A stretch of DNA of 5,692 nucleotides from Bacillota bacterium (GTDB lineage: Bacteria; Bacillota; Clostridia; Peptostreptococcales; Anaerovoracaceae). Below are positions 1 through 5,677 of this stretch, piece by piece; position 1 is the first letter of the stretch; every line of letters begins with the position of its first letter. Under the pieces are notes generated by a model, which worked only from the letters and a program-made list of their open reading frames with translations, was not told the origin of the DNA and did no database searches. The DNA is taken from assembly GCA_029266295.1 (NCBI GenBank), contig JAQSXD010000268.1:1-5692 (forward strand). Direction: 5' to 3'. The position numbers and the translations under genes were made by a program.

Positions 1-35
1 CCGCAGATCGCCGCTGTGATGATGAGTTTTTCCAT
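1..35 (-). CDS. kce: N-terminus of a probable 3-keto-5-aminohexanoate cleavage enzyme (BKACE family), partial
   Basis: Only the first 11 codons plus two bases are inside the window. They read MEKLIITAAIC and then a codon starting GG (Gly). From memory, this matches the conserved first beta strand of 3-keto-5-aminohexanoate cleavage enzymes, which often begin ME-LI-TAAI-GAE. The family condenses a beta-keto acid with acetyl-CoA; Kce itself acts in anaerobic lysine fermentation, giving acetoacetate and 3-aminobutyryl-CoA. The ATG has a clear Shine-Dalgarno AAAGGAGA (AGGAG at 45-49) nine bases upstream, so a real start is well supported. It lies 82 bp downstream of yvcK on the same strand, with no terminator seen between them and no convincing promoter of its own, so read-through from the murB unit is possible. 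In many Firmicutes whiA occupies this place; the residues do not suggest WhiA. The function rests on 11 residues, so another BKACE paralogue is equally possible. Confidence 0.55.
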   Translation of the reverse strand, partial: MEKLIITAAIC

Positions 36-117
36 TTGTTTGTTCTCCTTTAGATTAAATAAATGCAAGTCCAACTTCTTTGTAACGTCAGAGTGGAACC
101 CGCTCCCAAATGTATAT

Positions 118-1101
118 CTAGTCGCTAAGCAGGCTGTAGAGCACGCTTGCGATTCGATCCGCGTCATGTCGGATATATCCTTTTTTCACTTCTGCAAAAT
201 TATTCTCGATCAGCGATATTCCGATCTCCCTAAGTCTTAAGCGATCTTCTGCTGAAGGAATGATCTGATGGGCTCCGTCATCGCTGTATGGTTTCAGCGT
301 TTCTTCGTCAATCACCGTATTATTTGCGATAACATATTCAATAACTCCATCCCCCAGATAGCGGGAGGCTTTTTCAACATGGTCCCAGACGGTGAAGTGA
401 TCCGTTTCGCCGGGCTGTGTCATCATGTTGCAGATGAGAATCTTTCTGCCTGAAGCCTGCCTTACTGCGTCGGCGACGCCGTCAACGAGGAAATTGGGAA
501 TAATGCTTGTAAACAAACTCCCCGGGCCCATGACAATAATATCTGCGTTATGTATGGCCTCAATCGCGCCCTTTGTGGCAGATGGATTTTCCGGAATCAG
601 AAAAACCTTCTGGATCGGACTTCCCTGCCGCAGAACCTCTGGCTGAATCTGTGATTCTCCAAAGACCAGCGCGCCGTTCTCCAGTTTTGCGCCCAGCCGA
701 ATATCCGTACCGGTCACCGGCAGCACCTGACCCCTTACCCTTAAAATTTCATGGGTCTTGGCAACGGCCTCTTCGAAATTGCCACAAATCCCATTGAGTG
801 CGGCAATCAGCAGGTTTCCAAAACTCTGCCCTTCCAGCATTCCTTCTGTAAAACGATATTTTAAAAGCTCGAGCATCAGCCCCTCTTCATCTGCCATGGC
901 AAGGATGCAGCTTCGAATATCTCCCGGAGGAAGCATACCGAGGTCTTCTCTCAGAACACCGGATCCTCCCCCATCATCAGCAACCGTTACAATCGCCGTA
1001 AGTTGATCCGTAATCCTCTTCATTCCCCGCAGGATAACGGACAGGCCGGTTCCCCCTCCGATCACTGCAATTCTCGGTCCGGCATAATTCTCATTAATCA
1101 T
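118..1101 (-). CDS. yvcK: YvcK/CofD-like protein (gluconeogenesis factor, UDP-sugar binding)
   Basis: The product is 327 aa, close to B. subtilis YvcK (about 317). It is a soluble Rossmann-like protein of the CofD superfamily. Homologues bind UDP-GlcNAc-type nucleotides and are needed for normal cell shape and envelope synthesis on gluconeogenic carbon sources; they are not thought to make the F420 precursor as true CofD does. Visible landmarks are the glycine-rich loop IGGGTGLS (14-21), TVADDGGGSGVLR (39-51), PPGDIR (58-63), GQSFGNL (91-97), GPGSLFTSIIPNFLV (192-206) and MTQPGETD (227-234). All main family blocks are present and there is no membrane segment. The ATG start puts the first glycine-rich strand about 10 residues in, as usual, behind a modest RBS (AAAGGGAAA, about 1105-1113). 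It lies 80 bp downstream of rapZ, the classic partner. A perfect hairpin sits in that gap. The order rapZ-yvcK makes the call very secure. Confidence 0.96.
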   Translation of the reverse strand: MINENYAGPRIAVIGGGTGLSVILRGMKRITDQLTAIVTVADDGGGSGVLREDLGMLPPGDIRSCILAMADEEGLMLELLKYRFTEGMLEGQSFGNLLIAALNGICGNFEEAVAKTHEILRVRGQVLPVTGTDIRLGAKLENGALVFGESQIQPEVLRQGSPIQKVFLIPENPSATKGAIEAIHNADIIVMGPGSLFTSIIPNFLVDGVADAVRQASGRKILICNMMTQPGETDHFTVWDHVEKASRYLGDGVIEYVIANNTVIDEETLKPYSDDGAHQIIPSAEDRLRLREIGISLIENNFAEVKKGYIRHDADRIASVLYSLLSD

Positions 1102-1121
1102 TGTTTTCCCTTTCTAAGAAT

Positions 1122-1141
1122 GTGCTTTTCTAATAAAGCAC
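1122..1141 (-). other. Perfect hairpin in the rapZ-yvcK gap
   Basis: GTGCTTT (1122-1128) and AAAGCAC (1135-1141) form a perfect 7-bp inverted repeat around a 6-base loop. In the mRNA it ends eight bases before the AAAGGGAAA ribosome binding site of yvcK. No U-tract follows on either strand, so it is not an intrinsic terminator. It could be an RNA-stability or processing element or a translational modulator; it may also be chance in an AT-rich gap. Confidence 0.45.
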
Positions 1142-1181
1142 TGATTTCATGGAGGGTGCGCACGGAATAATCAGCGCGTCC

Positions 1182-2030
1182 CTAAAGATCCCTGTGGACT
1201 TTGATCACGCGCTTTCCCTCTTCCAGCAGTCTTTTCGTAAATTCGTTTGCCATCGCCACAGACCTGTGCTGTCCGCCGGTACAACCGAAAGCAACAACCA
1301 GATGGGATTTGCCCTCTCTGCTATAAAAGGGGATCAGACGATTGATCAGATCATGAACGGTATTTAGAAATTCCTGCGCTTCCGGGAATTTGAGCACATA
1401 ATTACTCACTTTCTCACTATTTCCGGTCAGTTTTTTCATGCTTTTCAAATAGTAGGGATTTGGTATAAATCTCATATCAAAGACGATGTCCGCATCCAGC
1501 GGCATCCCGTTTTTGTATCCGAAGGACTGCACGCTGATGGTGAAGCCTGATCCGCATTCTTCTGTCCCAAGTAGTTTTTTGATTGTTTCATTGAGCTGGG
1601 CAGTCTTCATGTTTGAGGTATCAATGATGAAATCTGCAATCTTTCTGATTTCCAAAAGCCGCTGCTTTTCCGCAGTGATCCCTTCTAAGGTATTGCCAGC
1701 GCAGGCAAGGGGATGGGTTCTTCTGGTTTCATTGAATCTTCTGATGAGAATTTCGTCAGACGCCTCAAGAAACATGATTCTATATTTCACCCCGGCATGA
1801 TTCAGCTCTACCAGACCCGATTTCAGGGCATCAAAAAATTCGCCCCCTCTGATGTCGATCACAAAAGCTGCCTTCTCGATCGACACTTTATCTCTCATGA
1901 TCAGGTCAAGAAAATTCTTGATCAAGACCGGCGGCAGATTATCGATACAGTAGTATCCCATATCCTCCATGCAATTGACTGCCTGGCTTTTTCCAGCTCC
2001 TGATAATCCTGTTACGATAATTACATCCAC
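1182..2030 (-). CDS. rapZ: RNase adapter/nucleotide-binding protein RapZ (YvcJ)
   Basis: The product is 282 aa, the normal family length. The start is GTG (2028-2030) with GAGG at 2039-2042 eight bases upstream. It gives MDVIIVTGLSGAGKS, placing the Walker A motif GLSGAGKS at residues 8-15, so no upstream start is needed. Other blocks are DNLPP (30-34), FLEASDEILIRRFNETRRTHPL (87-108), SFGYKNG followed by DADIVFDMRFIPNP (169-192) and GCTGGQHRSV (249-258) in the C-terminal sensor domain. B. subtilis YvcJ binds and hydrolyses nucleotides. E. coli RapZ binds GlcN6P and guides RNase E to the small RNA GlmZ, controlling GlmS. Firmicutes lack that GlmZ circuit, so the target here is unknown, though a link to amino-sugar supply fits the neighbours murB and yvcK. 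It follows the PHP gene by 71 bp and precedes yvcK by 80 bp, so co-transcription is likely. Confidence 0.96.
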   Translation of the reverse strand: MDVIIVTGLSGAGKSQAVNCMEDMGYYCIDNLPPVLIKNFLDLIMRDKVSIEKAAFVIDIRGGEFFDALKSGLVELNHAGVKYRIMFLEASDEILIRRFNETRRTHPLACAGNTLEGITAEKQRLLEIRKIADFIIDTSNMKTAQLNETIKKLLGTEECGSGFTISVQSFGYKNGMPLDADIVFDMRFIPNPYYLKSMKKLTGNSEKVSNYVLKFPEAQEFLNTVHDLINRLIPFYSREGKSHLVVAFGCTGGQHRSVAMANEFTKRLLEEGKRVIKVHRDL

Positions 2031-2054
2031 TGTTTCAACCTCGTTTCATCTTTG

Positions 2055-2073
2055 GTATTCATCTTCTGAATAC
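2055..2073 (-). other. Perfect hairpin in the PHP-rapZ gap
   Basis: GTATTCA (2055-2061) and TGAATAC (2067-2073) pair perfectly over 7 bp with a 5-base loop. In the mRNA the stem ends 12 bases upstream of the GAGG ribosome binding site of rapZ. There is no U-run after it, so it is not a terminator. The position closely parallels the hairpin before yvcK, hinting at a shared post-transcriptional role, but no structure class is recognised. Confidence 0.45.
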
Positions 2074-2101
2074 GGTGTTCTATTATTCTGCGTTTATTAT
2101 G

Positions 2102-2866
2102 TTATCCTCTCACAATGAGATTTTCAATTCGCTCTAGGTCAAGACCCGCAGCCCTACTTCTTTCCACAGCACCCAGGCAGTCTCCGATACGATCCGGCGT
2201 ATGGGCATCACTGCTGATTACGAATCGAGCGTCCGTTTTCGCAGCTTGTTTGATCCCTTCAATCGTAAGCCAGTCATGCCATGTACTGATTTCCATCAGC
2301 GTTCCCCGCGCTGCACAAGCTTCCGCGATTTCACCGATATCGAACACACCCTTGTCTCCGGGATGGGTCAGGATTTTTATCTCATTTTCATAGATCGCGC
2401 GAACCACCAAATCCGTATTGTGCTTCAGCTGCTTTTTCGTGCTTCTGTGAAACCAACCTGTCAGAATGAAGTTTCTGGCATGGAGGCCGAGGGCCTGCAC
2501 CGGCTTTTCTCCAAAGACACCAAAATGGTATCCCGCAAGAAGATAGTCGAGGTATTTAAGCTCCTCCGGCAATACATCAAGCCGCCCGGAGGGGTTGATC
2601 ACATTCGCCTCTACCCCAAGTAGAATTTCAATCTGAGGATAGATTGGCTTCAGCCGGTCAATCTCACCTCGCATCACTGCAATATTCTTCCGTTTCACTC
2701 CGTAGGTAACGTGCCCTGGGCCATGATCCGAAATCCCAATGGTCTTCAGTCCTCTTGCCACCGCCGCTTTTACATTATCCTCAATGGACCCTTTCCCGTG
2801 GGAAAAGGTGGTATGGGTGTGCAGATCATAGGACAGCCTATATTTATTTTCAGATTGATCCTTCAT
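2102..2866 (-). CDS. PHP-domain metal-dependent hydrolase, substrate unknown
   Basis: The product is 254 aa and is a stand-alone PHP (polymerase and histidinol phosphatase) domain. The expected metal ligands can all be read: DLHTHTTFSHG (14-24, His16, His18, His23), SDHG (46-49), Glu86 in GVEANV, His114 in AGYHFG, His168 in THPG and the final SDAH (219-222, Asp220 and His222). An intact set suggests an active two- or three-metal phosphoesterase, but the substrate cannot be told; relatives include YcdX-like and HisK-like phosphatases and nucleotide or nucleic acid phosphoesterases. It is cytosolic, with no signal peptide or membrane segment. The ATG has AGGAG (2876-2880) nine bases upstream, a strong site. 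It sits between murB (120 bp upstream) and rapZ (71 bp downstream), an order remembered from other clostridia, which hints at a housekeeping role connected with cell-wall or amino-sugar precursors. That link is inference from context only. Confidence 0.88.
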   Translation of the reverse strand: MKDQSENKYRLSYDLHTHTTFSHGKGSIEDNVKAAVARGLKTIGISDHGPGHVTYGVKRKNIAVMRGEIDRLKPIYPQIEILLGVEANVINPSGRLDVLPEELKYLDYLLAGYHFGVFGEKPVQALGLHARNFILTGWFHRSTKKQLKHNTDLVVRAIYENEIKILTHPGDKGVFDIGEIAEACAARGTLMEISTWHDWLTIEGIKQAAKTDARFVISSDAHTPDRIGDCLGAVERSRAAGLDLERIENLIVRG

Positions 2867-2883
2867 CGATTTTTTCTCCTGAT

Positions 2884-2932
2884 TGTTTCCAATTTTCCAG
2901 TTATGTTTCCAACTTTCCAGTTATGTTTCCAA
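2884..2932. repeat. 20-bp tandem repeat array in the murB-PHP gap
   Basis: There are two full 20-bp units and a partial third. On the minus strand the unit is TTGGAAACATAACTGGAAA followed by G or A, at 2913-2932 and 2893-2912, with a 9-base third copy at 2884-2892. The full units differ at one base only. Each unit contains TGGAAA twice. The period is not a multiple of three, and the array stops just before the PHP ribosome binding site. It lies in the untranslated spacer of a presumed operon. It could be a protein-binding site, an RNA element or replication slippage. Confidence 0.85.
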
Positions 2933-2933
2933 T

Positions 2934-2983
2934 TTAAGTCATATCGCTAATGTTAACTCGTATCACACGATTTAACTCGTATC
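2934..2983. repeat. 19-bp-period repeat with a 12-bp core, three copies
   Basis: On the minus strand the core GATACGAGTTAA occurs exactly at 2972-2983 and 2953-2964, and as GATATGACTTAA (10 of 12 matches) at 2934-2945. The starts are exactly 19 bp apart and the 7-bp spacers differ in sequence. Conserved cores with diverged spacers look more like repeated binding sites than simple slippage. The array begins three bases after the murB stop codon and abuts the 20-bp array. Confidence 0.8.
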
Positions 2984-2986
2984 GCG

Positions 2987-3913
2987 CTATCGCGTCAAAT
3001 CTTCTCCCACAATTCTAACCTCCGGCTCGAGTAGTACACCGGAATTCTCAAACACGGTACTGCGGATCACTTCCATAAGGTTTACGATATCGGAAGCCGT
3101 AGCCCCGCCTCTGTTGATGAGAAAGCCTGAGTGAAGCTCCGATACCTGCGCCCCTCCCAGTGACAGCCCGCGCAGACCCGCATCCTGAATCAGCTTTCCG
3201 GCAAAGTGATTATGCGGCCGTTTAAAAAAGCTCCCTGCGCTGGGGTAGGACAGGGGCTGCTTCTCTGTTCTTCTGGCAGTAAGTTCCTTGATCCGATCTG
3301 AAATCTTCTCCTGATCGCCCTCCTTCAAAAGGAAGCACGCATTCAGCAGAATATCCCCCGTTCTCTGAAATATGCTGTGTCGGTACGATAGTTCCAGTTC
3401 GTCCTTGCTCAGGCGAAAAATCCGCGATCCGTCTTTAGTCAGGACCTCTGCACTCTCGATAATCATGGACATTTCCCCATCGTATGCACCGGCATTCATA
3501 TAGACAGCTCCGCCTACGGTGCCGGGAATTCCCGATGCGAATTCAAATCCGGCAAGGGAAGCATTGCAAGCCTCTCTGGCAACCGTAGAAAGAAGGGCTC
3601 CTGCTCCTGCGGTAATCCGGTTTCCTTCTGTTTTCACTTCTTGAAAGCCTTCCCCCATTCGAATGATGACGCCCCGGTATCCCCCGTCTTTCACCAGCAG
3701 ATTGGAACCATTTCCCATAATGAGATGCTCGGCTCCGCTGCTGCTTACAACATTCAGTGCTTTAACCAGCTCGTCCCTGTCTTTGGGCATAATCAGAAGG
3801 TCTGCTGTACCTCCTGCTTTAAAAGATGTATATTCCTTCATAGGTGCATCAAGCACCATTCTATTTTTATCTATCTGTAGTAATAATTCCTCGTAAATTT
3901 GGCTGATATTCAA
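2987..3913 (-). CDS. murB: UDP-N-acetylenolpyruvoylglucosamine reductase (type II MurB)
   Basis: MurB uses FAD and NADPH to reduce UDP-GlcNAc-enolpyruvate to UDP-MurNAc, the committed cytosolic step of peptidoglycan synthesis. The best start is TTG at 3911-3913, because GGAGG (3921-3925) lies seven bases upstream. It gives 308 aa, the usual length for Firmicute MurB; the longer open frame to 3952 starts at another TTG and would run through this RBS. FAD-binding blocks are FKAGGTADLL (31-40), GNGSNLL (67-73) and SGIPGTVGGAVYMNAGAYDG (127-146). Catalytic landmarks are YRHS (177-180, Arg178), SAGSFFKRP (225-233, with Ser228 as the expected proton donor) and LEPEVR near the C-terminus (295-300). 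The insertion typical of E. coli-type MurB is absent, so it is type II. It is first in the leftward unit, with its own promoter at 4000-4028. Confidence 0.96.
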   Translation of the reverse strand: MNISQIYEELLLQIDKNRMVLDAPMKEYTSFKAGGTADLLIMPKDRDELVKALNVVSSSGAEHLIMGNGSNLLVKDGGYRGVIIRMGEGFQEVKTEGNRITAGAGALLSTVAREACNASLAGFEFASGIPGTVGGAVYMNAGAYDGEMSMIIESAEVLTKDGSRIFRLSKDELELSYRHSIFQRTGDILLNACFLLKEGDQEKISDRIKELTARRTEKQPLSYPSAGSFFKRPHNHFAGKLIQDAGLRGLSLGGAQVSELHSGFLINRGGATASDIVNLMEVIRSTVFENSGVLLEPEVRIVGEDLTR

Positions 3914-3920
3914 TCCTTTT

Positions 3921-3925
3921 CCTCC
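3921..3925 (-). promoter_or_regulatory. Ribosome binding site that fixes the TTG start of murB
   Basis: On the minus strand GGAGG is followed by seven bases and then TTG (3911-3913). No comparable site precedes the upstream TTG at 3950-3952. This decides for the 308-aa MurB rather than a 321-aa version. Confidence 0.85.
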
Positions 3926-3999
3926 ATTAACTGAGATCACCCCGGACGGCAAAGTAAACGCCAGATCCGAGTACCCCCTTTTGACAGAAGGCTACCTTT

Positions 4000-4028
4000 A
4001 TTATATCTAAAAAAAATACCAAAGTAAA
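4000..4028 (-). promoter_or_regulatory. Sigma-A-type promoter of the murB unit
   Basis: On the minus strand the -35 element TTTACT (4023-4028, 4 of 6 to TTGACA) is separated by 17 bp from a perfect -10 TATAAT (4000-4005). The spacer has an 8-base T run. Transcription would start near 3993, giving a leader of about 80 bases before the murB TTG. It is the best leftward promoter seen upstream of murB and could drive murB, PHP, rapZ, yvcK and perhaps the kce-like gene. Confidence 0.7.
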
Positions 4029-4237
4029 CCGGATAAAATGGCGAGTGATATGGCAACAGAAGCATTTGCGCCGGTTCGGATTGGGGCAGTCAAGATTATT
4101 ATATGTCAATATGGTGACTTTCATTTCATATCTTTTCAATACTGCCACAAAACACCACGATATCGAAGAAATTCTGCCTATATACTTACCGGCTAAACGA
4201 CCCTTCTGCCTTTTGTCCAAACCAGTCTATGCATAAA

Positions 4238-4275
4238 GCTGCATAATTATTAAATGCCATGAATAAATATTTATT
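4238..4275. promoter_or_regulatory. Tandem ARG-box-like operator (ArgR/AhrC) upstream of argG
   Basis: The 18-bp ARG box consensus is roughly WNTGAATWWWWATTCANW. The site at 4258-4275 has TGAAT, AAAT, ATTTA: nine of the ten fixed half-site bases match and the centre is all A/T. A second site at 4238-4255 (TGCAT, AATT, ATTAA) matches eight of ten. They are two bases apart, close to the two to three bases typical of paired ARG boxes bound by one ArgR hexamer. The pair ends six bases before the argG -35, so binding could affect polymerase access. The arginine-responsive role is inferred; no argR gene is in the window. Confidence 0.65.
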
Positions 4276-4281
4276 TTTCTA

Positions 4282-4310
4282 TTGAAATCCGTGTATTACA
4301 GTGGTATACT
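4282..4310 (+). promoter_or_regulatory. Sigma-A promoter of argGH with extended -10
   Basis: TTGAAA (4282-4287, 5 of 6), a 17-bp spacer and TATACT (4305-4310, 5 of 6), with TG at 4302-4303 forming an extended -10. Transcription would begin near 4317, giving a leader of about 90 bases. The arrangement is close to ideal, implying strong transcription when not repressed by the adjoining ARG-box-like operator. Confidence 0.85.
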
Positions 4311-4344
4311 CTTTTCAATAACCCGAAATCAGGCTATGGCTCTT

Positions 4345-4371
4345 CGCAGCAGCTCGGACTTGACTGCCGCG
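4345..4371 (+). other. Hairpin in the argG leader
   Basis: CGCAGCAG (4345-4352) and CTGCCGCG (4364-4371) pair at seven of eight positions (one A-C mismatch) around an 11-base loop, and two G-U pairs can extend the base. No T-run follows, so it is not a terminator. It sits 22 bases before the argG Shine-Dalgarno. No known leader class is recognised. Confidence 0.35.
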
Positions 4372-4408
4372 GGAAATAACAATAGATGCCCAGAAGGAGG
4401 AAATCAAA

Positions 4409-5677
4409 ATGGCAAAGGAAAAGGTAGTATTAGCATATTCAGGCGGATTGGATACCTCAATCATATTGACCTGGCTGAAAGAGAATTACGATTACGAGGT
4501 GATCGCAGTCTGCTGCGATGCAGGACAGGTAGAAGACTTCGATGCGGTGGAAAAGAAGGCTTATGCAACAGGCGCTTCCAAATCCTACATCATCAATATT
4601 CAGGAAGAATTTATCACAGACTATATCTGGCCCACACTGAAAGCAGGCGCAGTATACGAAAACGATTATCTGCTTGGAACCTCAATGGCAAGACCCCTTA
4701 TGGCAAAGAAGCTTGTTGAAGTAGCAGAGGCAGAAGGTGCGTTTTACATATGTCACGGCTGCACCGGAAAAGGAAACGATCAGGTGCGTTTTGAGTCCAC
4801 CATTAAGGCTCTGAACCCTGCTATCAAAATTATCGCTCCATGGAGAATGTGGGACTTCTCCTCCAGAGAAGACCTTCTGGCTTATGCAGAGGAACACAAC
4901 ATTCCCGTTGCCCAGTCCAAGGAAAAAATCTACAGCCGCGATCAGAACATCTGGCATATCAGCCATGAAGGCGGAAACCTGGAAAATCCCTGGAATGAGC
5001 ATCTTGACGATATCCTTGTGATGAGTGTAGCTCCGGAAGATGCTCCTGACAAACCGACTTACGTTGATATCGATTTTGAAAAAGGTGTCCCAGTAGGCTT
5101 GAACGGCGAAAAGCTGTCTCCCGTTGCACTCCTCACCGAGTTGAATAAAATCGGCGGCGAAAACGCAGTGGGAACCATAGATATTATCGAAAACCGTCTT
5201 GTGGGAATGAAGTCCAGAGGCGTTTATGAAACCCCCGGCGGTACGATCCTGTATAAGGCCCATACCGATTTGGAAAAATTAATCCTTGACAGAGATACCA
5301 TGGCGTATAAGAATATAGTAGGTCAAAAATACGCACAGTTGGTATATGACGGTCTCTGGTTCACACCTCTGAGAGAAGCCATTGACGCTTTTGTCAACGT
5401 GACACAGGAAGAGGTTACCGGTACGGTCAAAATGAAGCTCTATAAAGGCAATTGCCTGCCTGTAGCTTCTAAATCCGAAAACTCCTTGTACAGTGAAGAG
5501 TTTGCTACCTTCAGCAAGGATGAGGTATATGACCAGAAAGACGCAGAAGGCTTCATAAATCTGTTCTCCCTGGCAATGAAGATCAGAGCCATATTGAAGC
5601 AGAACAAGCAAGGAGGAAAGAAAACGGATGAAACTTTGGAAAGGAAGGTTCTTAAAGGCGGAGAATTCGTTGGCTGA
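4409..5677 (+). CDS. argG: Argininosuccinate synthase
   Basis: ArgG joins citrulline and aspartate with ATP to give argininosuccinate, AMP and PPi, the penultimate step of arginine biosynthesis, in the cytosol. The ATG has a near-perfect AAGGAGG (4394-4400) eight bases upstream. Landmarks are the PP-loop AYSGGLDTS (9-17), SMARPLMAKKLVE (92-104), HGCTGKGNDQVRFE (116-129), SRDQNIWHISHEGGNLENP (176-194), SRGVYETPGGTIL (269-281) and LYKGNC (344-349). All substrate and ATP sites look intact. The conserved fold should end near KIRA (391-394). The frame continues with a basic, polar tail to residue 422, somewhat longer than the roughly 400 aa usual for the family, and its last 16 residues are encoded in DNA that also starts argH. 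The tail is probably dispensable. Transcription is from the promoter at 4282-4310, likely under ArgR-type control. Confidence 0.97.
   Translation: MAKEKVVLAYSGGLDTSIILTWLKENYDYEVIAVCCDAGQVEDFDAVEKKAYATGASKSYIINIQEEFITDYIWPTLKAGAVYENDYLLGTSMARPLMAKKLVEVAEAEGAFYICHGCTGKGNDQVRFESTIKALNPAIKIIAPWRMWDFSSREDLLAYAEEHNIPVAQSKEKIYSRDQNIWHISHEGGNLENPWNEHLDDILVMSVAPEDAPDKPTYVDIDFEKGVPVGLNGEKLSPVALLTELNKIGGENAVGTIDIIENRLVGMKSRGVYETPGGTILYKAHTDLEKLILDRDTMAYKNIVGQKYAQLVYDGLWFTPLREAIDAFVNVTQEEVTGTVKMKLYKGNCLPVASKSENSLYSEEFATFSKDEVYDQKDAEGFINLFSLAMKIRAILKQNKQGGKKTDETLERKVLKGGEFVG
5610..5616 (+). promoter_or_regulatory. Ribosome binding site of argH inside the argG 3' end
   Basis: AAGGAGG lies 11 bases upstream of the ATG at 5628-5630. 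It is within the argG coding sequence, so ribosomes finishing argG would cross it. It supports ATG 5628 as the argH start despite the overlap. The spacer is at the long end of normal. Confidence 0.75.

Larger units (their letters stand above)
3926..4408. other. Divergent intergenic region between murB and argG
   Basis: About 480 bp without a supported gene. It contains the murB promoter (4000-4028), the ArgR-like operator (4238-4275), the argG promoter (4282-4310) and the argG leader. The stretch at about 4030-4235 has no assigned function. Open frames there (for example 4038-4196 plus, 52 codons, and 3927-4220 minus from a TTG) lack ribosome binding sites and recognisable domains, so they are not called. 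No riboswitch or T-box class was recognised. A 9-base direct repeat AAAGTAAAC occurs at 3951-3959 and 4021-4029, the latter overlapping the murB -35. Confidence 0.7.

Noticed and set aside
91..106. Short inverted repeat between yvcK and the kce-like gene as a terminator
   Set aside because: The stem is only about six base pairs, has a mismatch on the transcribed strand, and no T-run follows.
2891..2905. CodY box starting AATTTTC in the tandem repeat
   Set aside because: Only the first half matches AATTTTCNGAAAATT; the second half is absent.
3981..4009. Possible plus-strand promoter TTGACA with TATCTA 17 bp downstream
   Set aside because: The -35 is perfect but the -10 matches only three of six and lacks the final T; no gene follows that it would need to serve.
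4038..4196. A 52-codon plus-strand frame beginning ATG GCG AGT in the divergent gap
   Set aside because: No Shine-Dalgarno sequence precedes it, the product shows no recognisable domain, and the composition looks random.
3927..4220. A 97-codon minus-strand frame upstream of and overlapping the murB start region
   Set aside because: It begins with TTG without an RBS, runs across the murB promoter, and has no recognisable domain.
4336..4408. Possible arginine leader peptide from ATG 4336 before argG
   Set aside because: Weak RBS at too short a distance, no run of arginine codons, and the frame continues through argG without a stop; no terminator hairpin with a T-run.
4682..5263. 193-codon minus-strand frame within argG
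   Set aside because: Shadow of the strongly conserved ArgG frame, without RBS or recognised domain.
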